Shown: piece after piece, positions 1 to 7,695 of the stretch | How positions within the stretch are numbered: the stretch's first letter is position 1 | Layout: each line of letters opens with the position of its first letter | NCBI GenBank assembly: GCA_903825095.1 | Contig: CAIJZF010000381.1 | Location: 1-14,358 of the forward strand | Origin: an uncultured Bacteroidota bacterium | Lineage (GTDB): Bacteria > Bacteroidota > Bacteroidia > Chitinophagales > Chitinophagaceae | DNA length: 14,358 nucleotides | Direction of reading: 5' to 3' | Position numbers and translations under genes: made by a program | Notes under the pieces: model-generated | Database searches by the model: none | What the model saw: only the letters and a program-made list of their open reading frames with translations | What the model was told of the DNA's origin: nothing

Positions 1-44
1 ATAAGCAAGTATTAGCAAACCAATTTAAAGAATTAGAAAAATAA
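1..44 (+). CDS. 3' end of upstream dcw gene, probably murE (partial)
   Basis: An open frame starting at base 3 reads [13 protein letters not shown] and stops at TAA 42-44, five bases before the mraY start. Only 13 codons are visible, so the identity comes from context: in Bacteroidota dcw clusters the gene directly before mraY is normally murE (UDP-MurNAc-Ala-Glu:meso-diaminopimelate ligase). A helical, Lys/Glu-rich end is compatible with a Mur ligase C-terminus but not diagnostic. The close spacing suggests co-transcription with mraY. Confidence 0.5.
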   Translation, partial: KQVLANQFKELEK

Positions 45-49
45 TCAAT

Positions 50-1363
50 ATGCTGTATCAATTATTTTCTTGGTTGGATAAAACATTTAATGTGCCTGGT
101 TTAGGTGCCTTTCAGTTCTTGACCTTTAGAATTGCCATGGCCATATTAATGTCTTTATTTATTGCCACTGTGTATGGTAAGAAAATTATACTTTTTTTAC
201 AACGTAAACAAATTGGTGAAACTGTTAGAGACTTAGGTTTAGCCGGCGAACAACAAAAAAAGGGGACACCTACCATGGGTGGTATTATTATCTTATTGAG
301 TATTTTAATTCCCACTTTATTATTTGCCAATTTAGATAAAGTATATATCCGTTTAATGATCTTATGTACTGTGTGGTTGGGCCTTATTGGTTTTTTAGAT
401 GATTACTTTAAAATAAAAGCAAGAAAGCAGGCCCAAGCCCAAGGGGGTGCCTATAAAAAACAAAATAGTGATGGCTTGGCGGGTATCTCAAAAATTATTG
501 GTCAAATCGGACTAGGTATTATAATTGGCGTAACACTTTATTTTAGCAATGCTGTTACAGTGGAAAGAGAAATTGTTTCTAGCACAATTTCTGAAAGCTT
601 GCAAAAAGGAGAGAAGGTAGCAAAGGGTGCAGATGTGGTAGTAAGAAAAATTAATGGCGTTGAAAGACGCTTTGTAAAAGTAAAAACACCTATTACTACT
701 ATTCCTTTTGTAAAAAATCATGAATTTAATTATAGCAAAATAATTAGTTGGATAGGTCCAGGTGCTGAAAAGTATACTTGGATTGTATATATTCTTATTG
801 TCACTTTTATTATCACTGCAGTATCTAATGGAGCGAATTTAACTGACGGCTTAGATGGACTAGCCGCAGGGGTATCTGCCATTATTGGTGCTGCCTTAGG
901 TGTGTTTGTATATGTAAGTGGTAACTATGTATTTGCCGATTATTTAAATGTAATGTACATACCTAATTTAGGGGAGTTGTCCATTTTTGTAGGTGCCTTT
1001 GTAGGAGCCTGTATAGGATTTTTATGGTACAATGCTTATCCAGCGCAGGTTTTCATGGGAGATACAGGAAGCCTTGCCTTAGGAGGTATTATTGCATCAC
1101 TTGCCATTATTGTTAGAAAAGAATTATTAATTCCTATTTTCTGCGGTGTGTTTTTAATTGAAAACTTATCTGTAATTATTCAGGTGAGCTATTTCAAATA
1201 CACGAAGAAAAAATTTGGAGAGGGAAGAAGAGTGTTTTTAATGAGTCCACTACATCATCATTATCAAAAGAAAGGATTTCACGAAAGTAAGATAGCAGTA
1301 CGTTTTTGGATTATTACTATTTTATTAGTGGTGGCATCTATTTTAACCTTGAAAACAAGATAA
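50..1363 (+). CDS. mraY: Phospho-N-acetylmuramoyl-pentapeptide-transferase MraY
   Basis: MraY is the polytopic inner-membrane enzyme that moves phospho-MurNAc-pentapeptide from UDP onto undecaprenyl phosphate to make lipid I. Visible signatures are the Asp pair D117-D118 in [20 protein letters not shown] at 263-274 with the further catalytic Asp, the [14 protein letters not shown] segment at 328-341, and the HHH motif at 402-404 followed by a [12 protein letters not shown] stretch. Several hydrophobic helices alternate with these cytoplasmic loops. At 437 aa it is longer than the usual roughly 360 aa. Most of the excess is a polar insertion at about residues 168-225, between TM4 and TM5, on the periplasmic side by MraY topology; larger loops here are known in Bacteroidota. 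The ATG lies 5 nt after the preceding stop, and the protein begins with the expected hydrophobic N-terminus. Confidence 0.97.
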   Translation: MLYQLFSWLDKTFNVPGLGAFQFLTFRIAMAILMSLFIATVYGKKIILFLQRKQIGETVRDLGLAGEQQKKGTPTMGGIIILLSILIPTLLFANLDKVYIRLMILCTVWLGLIGFLDDYFKIKARKQAQAQGGAYKKQNSDGLAGISKIIGQIGLGIIIGVTLYFSNAVTVEREIVSSTISESLQKGEKVAKGADVVVRKINGVERRFVKVKTPITTIPFVKNHEFNYSKIISWIGPGAEKYTWIVYILIVTFIITAVSNGANLTDGLDGLAAGVSAIIGAALGVFVYVSGNYVFADYLNVMYIPNLGELSIFVGAFVGACIGFLWYNAYPAQVFMGDTGSLALGGIIASLAIIVRKELLIPIFCGVFLIENLSVIIQVSYFKYTKKKFGEGRRVFLMSPLHHHYQKKGFHESKIAVRFWIITILLVVASILTLKTR

Positions 1364-1367
1364 AACA

Positions 1368-2708
1368 TTGGCAAAAAAATTAGTCATATTAGGTGCAGGT
1401 GAAAGCGGAGTAGGTACTGCTTTATTAGCCAAACAAAAAGGCTATGAAGTATTTGTATCTGATGGAGGCGCTATCAAGGCTAATTTTCAAAAAGAATTAG
1501 AAGAAGCTAGTATTGAATTTGAAGCAGGGGCGCATAGTGTAGAGCGAATTTTAGCAGCAGACGAAGTAATGAAAAGCCCAGGTATACCAGAGAAAAATGA
1601 AATGGTGAAAGCCATTAGAGCAAAAGGCATACCCGTTGTAAGTGAAATTGAATTTGGCTATAGATATAAGGGTAGTAGTAAAATTGCAGCTATTACTGGA
1701 AGCAATGGTAAAAGTACTACCACTGCTTTATTATATCATATCTGCAAATTAGTAAATGAAGATGTAGCCATGGTAGGTAATATTGGTTACTCTTTCGCAA
1801 GACAGATTGCGCAAGCGCCAAAGGCTTTATACATTATTGAAGTAAGCTCTTTTCAATTAGACGATATACAATATTTCAAACCTGAGATAGCTATTTTATT
1901 AAATATTACTGAAGATCATTTAGACAGGTATGATCACCAATTTGAAAATTATATTAAAAGCAAGTTTAGAATTATAGAGAATCAAACTTCAGAAGACTAT
2001 TTCATCTATTGTATAGATGATGAAACCATCGTAAAACATCTAGAACTACTAACCATCAATACTAACCCACTACCATTTTCTATGAAACAAGAAGTAAAAA
2101 AAGGAGGCTACATCAAGAACGATCAAATGATGTTAAAAATCCAAGAAGAACGCGTTACGATGAGCATTTATGATTTTGCTTTAAAAGGAAAGCATAATGC
2201 TTATAATACAATGGCTGCAAGCATTGCAGCTACTACCTTAGGTATCAGAAAGGAAAAAATTCGCGAAGCAGTAAGCAATTTTCACAGTCTAGAACATAGA
2301 ATGGAATTTGTAGCCACTGTAAGAGGCGTTGATTTCATTAATGATAGCAAGGCCACCAATGTAAACAGTACTTGGTATGCTTTAGAGAGCATGCAAAAAA
2401 GCACTGTATTAATTTTAGGTGGTGTAGACAAAGGCAACGATTACGAATTAATAGCTGAACTAGTAAAAGAAAAAGTGAAGGCTATTGTTTGTATGGGTAC
2501 CGACAATAAAAAAATAATTGAATTTTTCAAAGATAAAGTAAGCACTATTGTGGAAGTTGATAGCGCTAAAAAAGCAGTGAATGCTTCTTTCAAATTAGCA
2601 GAAAAAGGAGACTTGGTTTTAATGAGTCCTGCTTGTGCAAGTTTTGATTTATTTAAAAATTACGAGGATAGAGGTCGTCAATTTAAAGAGTCTGTAAAAG
2701 AACTATAA
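1368..2708 (+). CDS. murD: UDP-N-acetylmuramoylalanine--D-glutamate ligase MurD
   Basis: MurD is a cytoplasmic ATP-dependent ligase that adds D-Glu to UDP-MurNAc-L-Ala. The N-terminal nucleotide-fold domain opens with LVILGAGESGVG (5-16). The ATP P-loop is GSNGKSTTT (111-119), preceded by AAIT. The central domain has NITEDHLDRY (179-188) and the probable carbamylated Lys in KSKFRI (K199). The C-terminal domain carries HRMEFV (310-315), NDSKATN (325-331) and MSPACASFD (419-427). Its 446 aa is normal for the family. The start is TTG at 1368, 4 nt after the mraY stop. It is chosen because MAKKLVILGAG is the usual MurD N-terminus and the first in-frame ATG (V67-M68) lies inside the conserved N domain. 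No Shine-Dalgarno sequence is present. Confidence 0.96.
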   Translation: MAKKLVILGAGESGVGTALLAKQKGYEVFVSDGGAIKANFQKELEEASIEFEAGAHSVERILAADEVMKSPGIPEKNEMVKAIRAKGIPVVSEIEFGYRYKGSSKIAAITGSNGKSTTTALLYHICKLVNEDVAMVGNIGYSFARQIAQAPKALYIIEVSSFQLDDIQYFKPEIAILLNITEDHLDRYDHQFENYIKSKFRIIENQTSEDYFIYCIDDETIVKHLELLTINTNPLPFSMKQEVKKGGYIKNDQMMLKIQEERVTMSIYDFALKGKHNAYNTMAASIAATTLGIRKEKIREAVSNFHSLEHRMEFVATVRGVDFINDSKATNVNSTWYALESMQKSTVLILGGVDKGNDYELIAELVKEKVKAIVCMGTDNKKIIEFFKDKVSTIVEVDSAKKAVNASFKLAEKGDLVLMSPACASFDLFKNYEDRGRQFKESVKEL

Positions 2709-2729
2709 TTTGTAAAAGAGCAAAAACTT

Positions 2730-4055
2730 ATGTTTAACGATACTGCAGACAAATTATTTTCACAAATGCCCACTATTGGTGGGATGAAAGAACATTTAGA
2801 CCAAAGAACTAGGGGTGATAGATACATATGGGGGTTAGTCATTGTATTGTCGCTTATTTCTATATTGGTAGTATATAGTGCTACTGGTTCATTGGCATAT
2901 AAAATGTATCGTGGAAATACAAGTGTGTATTTATTTAAACAAGTCATATTTACATTAGTGGGTTTGCTGGTCATATTTGGTTTGCACCGCGTAAACTATA
3001 CAGTCTTTTCTAAGATAGCCACCATTTTATTTATGTTTTCTATTCCTTTATTAATATATACTTTATTTTTTGGCGCAAAAATTAATGAAGGAAGTAGGTG
3101 GATCAAGTTGCCTATTATAAATATGACTATTCAGACAAGTGATTTAGCCAAGTTGGCTTTATTTATGTACTTGTCTAAGATGTTAAGTAAGAAACAAGAA
3201 GTGATCAAAGATTTTAAAAACGGATTTCTACCAGTTATTACACCTGTATTAATTATTTGCGCATTAATTATGCCAGCGAATTTATCAAATGCACTTTTAA
3301 CTGGAGCGACTTCTTTATTATTAATGTTTATTGGTAGAATAAGTATTAAGCATATTTTATTGACCATATTAGTGGCCATGATACCAGTGACCATTATTAT
3401 AGGCGTAGCCATGGCTACACACTCAAGTAAATCGGTAGAAGGCGGGCCTGTGGTTGCAGAAAAAATGAAAGGCTATGGTCGTTTTGGTACTTGGGTGAGT
3501 AGGGTGCAGGATTTTATGTATGCCAAGGACAATGAAGTACCCTATCAAGTGCAGCAAGCAAAAATTGCCATTGCGAACGGTGGTATTTTTATGGGATTAG
3601 GCCCAGGCAATAGCAGACAAAGAAATTTTCTTCCTCAAGCCTATAACGATTTTATTTATGCAGTCATTATTGAAGAGTACGGATTATTAGGCGGCGTCTT
3701 TATTATATTTATTTATATTGTTTTCTTATTCAGATGCATTAGAATATTTAGAAGATGTCCTTATGCCTTTGGCGCTTTTCTAGCGCTTGGATTAAGTTTC
3801 ACTCTAATTATACAGGCCATTGCAAATATGGCAGTGAATGTAAACATCGTACCCGTGACTGGTGTGACTTTACCACTAGTAAGTATGGGAGGAAGCTCTT
3901 TCATATTTACTTGTTGTTCGATAGGACTAATATTAAGTGTGGCTAGAAACGTAGAGCAAATGGAAGGTAAAGCACCTGAAGAAACAGATATTGAAATTCC
4001 GGCTGATAACATTGATATAGATACTGAAAATAATGTCATTGAAGCAAAAGCATAA
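2730..4055 (+). CDS. ftsW: Septal peptidoglycan glycosyltransferase FtsW (SEDS family)
   Basis: FtsW is the SEDS-family polymerase that, with its cognate class B PBP, joins lipid II into septal glycan strands. The 441-aa protein has a cytoplasmic N-terminal tail of about 30 residues and then about ten hydrophobic helices, starting near residue 33. Family signatures include GSRWIKLP (121-128), QTSDLAKLA (135-143, where many FtsW proteins have QPSE), GLGPGNSRQRNFLP (289-302), and YNDFIYAVIIEEYG (305-318), containing the probable catalytic Asp D307. The late signature PVTGVTLPLVSMGGSS (375-390) also fits. The C-terminal 35 residues are hydrophilic and acidic, and so cytoplasmic. The ATG lies 21 nt after murD, and the 3' end overlaps murG by 23 nt. 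RodA is a paralogue, but the position in the dcw cluster favours FtsW. Confidence 0.95.
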   Translation: MFNDTADKLFSQMPTIGGMKEHLDQRTRGDRYIWGLVIVLSLISILVVYSATGSLAYKMYRGNTSVYLFKQVIFTLVGLLVIFGLHRVNYTVFSKIATILFMFSIPLLIYTLFFGAKINEGSRWIKLPIINMTIQTSDLAKLALFMYLSKMLSKKQEVIKDFKNGFLPVITPVLIICALIMPANLSNALLTGATSLLLMFIGRISIKHILLTILVAMIPVTIIIGVAMATHSSKSVEGGPVVAEKMKGYGRFGTWVSRVQDFMYAKDNEVPYQVQQAKIAIANGGIFMGLGPGNSRQRNFLPQAYNDFIYAVIIEEYGLLGGVFIIFIYIVFLFRCIRIFRRCPYAFGAFLALGLSFTLIIQAIANMAVNVNIVPVTGVTLPLVSMGGSSFIFTCCSIGLILSVARNVEQMEGKAPEETDIEIPADNIDIDTENNVIEAKA

Positions 4056-5148
4056 TATACTACGCATCATCATTGCTGGTGGTGGCACTGGAGGACATAT
4101 CTTCCCAGCCATTGCTGTAGCACAAGCCATCAAAGCTTTGGCGCCCGATGCGGCTATCTTATTTGTGGGCGCTTTGGGAAAAATGGAAATGGAAAAAGTA
4201 CCTCAAGCAGGTTTTCAAATTCAAGGTATTACCATTGCAGGTTTTAATAGGTCTCAGTTGTTTAAAAATATTACACTGCCTTGGAAATTAGTAAAAAGCT
4301 TTTTTCAAGTGAGTAAAATTTTTAAAGAATTTAAGCCCAATGCGGTTTTTGGTGTGGGAGGGTATTCTAGTTTTCCTGTATTAAAATTTGCGCAAACAAA
4401 AAATATTGCAACTTATATTCATGAGTCCAATGCCTTTGCTGGCAAGGCCAATACTTGGCTTGCAAAAAATGCAATTAAAATATTTACGGGCACATTGGGT
4501 ATGGAATCGTTTTTTCCTGCTTCTAAAATTTTAGTTACAGGTAATCCAATAAGAAAAAATATAATTGATCATAGCTATACAAAAGAAACGGCTTTGCAAG
4601 TTTTTGGTTTGCAAGCAAATAAAAAAACCCTTTTAATAATTGGGGGAAGTTTAGGAGCTAGTTCTATTAATAAAGCCATTCAAGCTAATTTAGTTTCCTT
4701 CTTTGAAAAAGATATTCAATTAATTTGGCAAACAGGCAAGCCGAATGCAGAGGTATTTGCAAGTGCAGCCCATAGTTATGAAAATGTATTCGTGCATTCC
4801 TTCATTGATAATATGAGCGCCGCTTATGCTGCTGCAGATGTAGTTATAAGTAGGTCTGGCGCTATGGCGGTTGCTGAAATTTGTATTACAGGTAAGCCCG
4901 CCGTATTTGTGCCTTATCCTCTAGCTGCAGAAGATCATCAAATATTTAATGCAATGACACTAGTGCATAAAAATGCAGCAGCTATGGTGAAAGACAAAGA
5001 AGTAGGTAATGATTTAATACCTACAGTCCTTCAATTATTAGGAAGCGATGAGCAAATGCAAGCAATGAAAAATAATATAAAGGCCTTTGCATTTAGTAAT
5101 GCAGATGAACTGATAGCAAAAGAAATTTTGAAACAAATAAATGAATAG
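4033..5148 (+). CDS. murG: UDP-GlcNAc:lipid I N-acetylglucosaminyltransferase MurG
   Basis: MurG is a peripheral GT-B glycosyltransferase on the cytoplasmic face of the membrane that converts lipid I into lipid II. The N-domain glycine-rich loop is GGGTGGHIFPAIAVA (16-30). A second G-loop is FGVGGYSSFP (106-115), followed by HESNAFAGKAN (130-140), the counterpart of the more common HEQNxxxGxxN. The C-domain has IIGGSLGAS (202-210) and SRSGAMAVAEI (273-283), whose E282 matches the UDP-GlcNAc-binding Glu. PYPLAAEDHQIFNA (295-308) completes the donor site. The 371 aa length is typical. The first ATG lies inside the end of ftsW, giving a 23-nt overlap in another frame. The conserved IIIAGGGTGG starts only about 12 residues later, which supports this start and suggests translational coupling. 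Confidence 0.96.
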   Translation: MSLKQKHNILRIIIAGGGTGGHIFPAIAVAQAIKALAPDAAILFVGALGKMEMEKVPQAGFQIQGITIAGFNRSQLFKNITLPWKLVKSFFQVSKIFKEFKPNAVFGVGGYSSFPVLKFAQTKNIATYIHESNAFAGKANTWLAKNAIKIFTGTLGMESFFPASKILVTGNPIRKNIIDHSYTKETALQVFGLQANKKTLLIIGGSLGASSINKAIQANLVSFFEKDIQLIWQTGKPNAEVFASAAHSYENVFVHSFIDNMSAAYAAADVVISRSGAMAVAEICITGKPAVFVPYPLAAEDHQIFNAMTLVHKNAAAMVKDKEVGNDLIPTVLQLLGSDEQMQAMKNNIKAFAFSNADELIAKEILKQINE

Positions 5149-5155
5149 CTGAAAA

Positions 5156-6517
5156 ATGAATCCGTTAACAAATTGTAAGAACATTTATTTTATTGGTATA
5201 GGAGGCATTGGTATGAGTGCTTTAGCAAGGTATTTTAACAAACAAGGCGTTATAGTGAGTGGATATGATAAAACACCTACTCTATTAACCGATGCTTTAA
5301 TAGAGGAAGGTATTGAAATTCATTTTGAAGACGATTTAAGCAAAATAGATAAAGCAGCAACAGTGATTGTGTACACACCTGCCATACCTAGTGACCATGG
5401 TGAATTAAATTTTTATAGAGACAATGGCTACTTAGTGGTAAAAAGAAGTGATGTGCTTCAGTGGATTACGGAGAATGCTTTCACTATTGCCATTGCAGGA
5501 ACGCATGGTAAAACAACGACTACTTCTATGACAGCGCATATACTTCGTCATACAGGCTATGGTTGTAATGCTTTTTTAGGAGGCATTGCCACAAATTATG
5601 GTACAAATTTTTGGAGCCATGAAAAAAATGTAGTGGTTGTAGAGGCTGATGAATATGATCGTAGCTTTTTAAAATTAGCACCCAATATTGCCGTGATTAC
5701 TGCGGTTGACCCAGACCATTTAGATATTTATGGAACAGCAGAAGAAGTAGTCAAAGCTTTTGGTGAGTTTTCAGATAAGATAAAACCAGGCGGAGTGCTT
5801 ATACAAAAATGGGGTACTGAATTCAATACCAACGCAAGTAATAAGACGGTACTTTCTTATGGATATAACCATGATAAAGCATCTTACCATACTACTAATT
5901 TAAAAGTGGTTGATGGGTCTTATCATTTTGATTTAGTACATCCTGCAGGTATTTGCAAGGATATAGTACTCAATATGGGCGGCCTACATAATGTTGAAAA
6001 TGTAAGCGCGGCTATTGCTATTGCACTAAGCTTAGAAATAGAAGAAACAAAAATAAAAGAGGCCGTAGCTAGTTTTGCAGGTGTTAAAAGAAGATTTGAG
6101 TATAAGGTGAAAACAGCCAAGAAAGTATTGATTGATGACTATGCACATCATCCAGAAGAATTAAATGCTTTAATAAGTGGTGTGCGCAGTTTATACCCCC
6201 ATGAAAAAATGGTACTCGTTTTTCAACCACATTTATACAGCAGAACCAAGGACCAATGCGATGGATTTGTAGAAACTTTAGACAAGGCAGATGAAGTTAT
6301 TTTATTACCTATTTATCCGGCGCGTGAACTTCCGATGGAAGGAGTAACAAGTGAAATGTTATTAGATAAAATGAAACTGAAGCATAAAAAAGTAATGTCT
6401 AAAGAAGAATTATTTGCATGGGCTGCTAGCAGTTCAGATAAACTTATTGTAATGGCAGGCGCAGGTGATATTGATACCTGTATATTAAAAGTTCAAGAAA
6501 TACTTACTCAATCATAA
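5156..6517 (+). CDS. murC: UDP-N-acetylmuramate--L-alanine ligase MurC
   Basis: MurC is the first Mur ligase of the pathway, adding L-Ala to UDP-MurNAc with ATP hydrolysis in the cytoplasm. The N-domain has GIGGIGMSALA (14-24). The P-loop is GTHGKTTTT (115-123). EADEYDRSF (163-171) and VDPDHLDIYG (184-193) form the metal and nucleotide site, and IDDYAHHPEE (326-335) marks the C-terminal domain, with VFQPHLYSRT (355-364) after it. Near the end, MAGAGDID (433-440) is a typical MurC ending. Its 453 aa is full length. The ATG sits 7 nt after the murG stop and the stop codon directly abuts the ftsQ ATG, so it belongs to the dcw transcript. An Mpl-type recycling ligase is a less likely alternative given the context and motifs. 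Confidence 0.96.
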   Translation: MNPLTNCKNIYFIGIGGIGMSALARYFNKQGVIVSGYDKTPTLLTDALIEEGIEIHFEDDLSKIDKAATVIVYTPAIPSDHGELNFYRDNGYLVVKRSDVLQWITENAFTIAIAGTHGKTTTTSMTAHILRHTGYGCNAFLGGIATNYGTNFWSHEKNVVVVEADEYDRSFLKLAPNIAVITAVDPDHLDIYGTAEEVVKAFGEFSDKIKPGGVLIQKWGTEFNTNASNKTVLSYGYNHDKASYHTTNLKVVDGSYHFDLVHPAGICKDIVLNMGGLHNVENVSAAIAIALSLEIEETKIKEAVASFAGVKRRFEYKVKTAKKVLIDDYAHHPEELNALISGVRSLYPHEKMVLVFQPHLYSRTKDQCDGFVETLDKADEVILLPIYPARELPMEGVTSEMLLDKMKLKHKKVMSKEELFAWAASSSDKLIVMAGAGDIDTCILKVQEILTQS

Positions 6518-7684
6518 ATGAAGAACTGGCAAAACATATTAGTTAGAGTTCTATGGAGTATTGCAGGCGCAGCACTTATTGTATTATTTGTAGTAGCCTG
6601 GAAGGCCAAGGAAGAAAAAAAATGTACCTCAATTCAAATTGAATTAGTGGGTGAAAATACAGCGGCCTTATTCATGGATGAAAAAGAAATATTGCAAATT
6701 ATACATGAGCAAGGTGTTAAAGAAGGCTTGCCCATTGGTGATGTTAATTTAAATACACTTGAAAAATATTTACAAACTATTCGTTGGGTTAAAAATGTAG
6801 AATTGTTTTTAGACAACACGCAAACGCTACAAGTAAAAATTGAACAACGTATACCCATCGCACGTATTTTCACGGCCTCTGGTAATTCATTTTATATTGA
6901 TAAAGAAGGTTTGCAATTACCACTAAAACAGCTTACTGTACTGCGTTTGCCGGTATTTACCAATTTTCCTTCAGACCAAGAAAAACTATCTAAACCCGAT
7001 AGTTTATTATTAAATGATATTTTACATTTCACCAAAGCAGTAGCAACCGATTCATTCTTTATGGCACAAACGGCACAGGTAAATATTGCTACCAATGGCG
7101 ACTTTGAATTGGTGCCCTCCGTAGGTGATCATTTGGTTTTAATTGGGTCGGTGGAAAATATAGAGGATAAATTAAATAGGCTATATACATTTTATAAAAA
7201 AGTTTGGGTACAAAGCGGCTTGAACGCTTATCAAGTAATTGATTGTCGTTTTGATAACCAAATTGTAGCGCTTAAAAAAGGGATGCAACCTATTCAGTTT
7301 TCAGCAAATGATTTACCCACTGTGGATTCTACAATGGCTGTAGAAGTAAAACTTGACACAACTAATCTTAGAGCAGTCAATGTCACAGAAGTTAAATCTG
7401 CAACCTTAAATACTCCCAAAACTTCAGTAATTGCAAGCCCAAAAATGGCCCCTGTAACTAGCCCAAAAATGACCCCAAAAACAGTGGTCAAAGTTCCTTC
7501 AAAAACAACAGTTAAAACCCCGTCTAAAACAGCTGTAAAACCGGCAACTAAAAAAGGGACTAAAAATCTAGCTAAAACAAGTAGTAAAACGGACAATAAA
7601 TCGAAATCAAAATCGTTAATTAAAGTGAAGCAGTCTGCCAAGGCGTTAATGCCCCAAAAGAAGGCTTCCACAACAAACAACTAA
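6518..7684 (+). CDS. ftsQ: Cell division protein FtsQ/DivIB with repetitive basic C-terminal tail
   Basis: FtsQ is a bitopic membrane protein that recruits and scaffolds late divisome proteins (FtsL/FtsB, FtsW/FtsI). It has a short cytoplasmic N-terminus, one transmembrane helix (about 9-28), and a periplasmic region. This includes a POTRA-like part (about 38-112: IQIELVG, then LEKYLQTIRWVKNVELFLDNTQTLQVKIEQRIPIARI) and a beta domain to about residue 255. Sequence identity in this family is weak, so the call rests on topology, these blocks, and the position between murC and ftsA. Beyond about residue 285 it continues as a Lys/Thr/Ser/Pro-rich tail of about 100 residues with few acidic residues, making the protein 388 aa, clearly longer than most FtsQ. 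The ATG directly follows the murC stop with no spacing. Confidence 0.88.
   Translation: MKNWQNILVRVLWSIAGAALIVLFVVAWKAKEEKKCTSIQIELVGENTAALFMDEKEILQIIHEQGVKEGLPIGDVNLNTLEKYLQTIRWVKNVELFLDNTQTLQVKIEQRIPIARIFTASGNSFYIDKEGLQLPLKQLTVLRLPVFTNFPSDQEKLSKPDSLLLNDILHFTKAVATDSFFMAQTAQVNIATNGDFELVPSVGDHLVLIGSVENIEDKLNRLYTFYKKVWVQSGLNAYQVIDCRFDNQIVALKKGMQPIQFSANDLPTVDSTMAVEVKLDTTNLRAVNVTEVKSATLNTPKTSVIASPKMAPVTSPKMTPKTVVKVPSKTTVKTPSKTAVKPATKKGTKNLAKTSSKTDNKSKSKSLIKVKQSAKALMPQKKASTTNN
7412..7555 (+). repeat. 24-bp imperfect coding tandem repeat in ftsQ tail
   Basis: Residues 299-346 of FtsQ divide into six consecutive octads: TPKTSVIA, SPKMAPVT, SPKMTPKT, VVKVPSKT, TVKTPSKT and AVKPATKK. A Lys occupies the third position in every one. 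At DNA level the 12-mer AGCCCAAAAATG occurs at 7436-7447 and again at 7460-7471, exactly 24 bp apart. The remaining units have diverged at nucleotide level but keep the octad register. The array lies in the periplasmic, probably disordered tail. Confidence 0.75.
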
Positions 7685-7695
7685 AAAACAACAAA

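Noticed and set aside
2678..2974. 98-codon minus-strand frame over the murD-ftsW junction
   Set aside because: It overlaps the conserved ends of two well-supported genes and its translation shows no recognisable domain.
7294..7680. 128-codon open frame on the minus strand, hydrophobic and Val/Leu/Thr-rich
   Set aside because: It is the antisense shadow of the Lys/Thr-rich repeat tail of ftsQ; skewed codon use there removes stops. No start context or family resemblance is visible.
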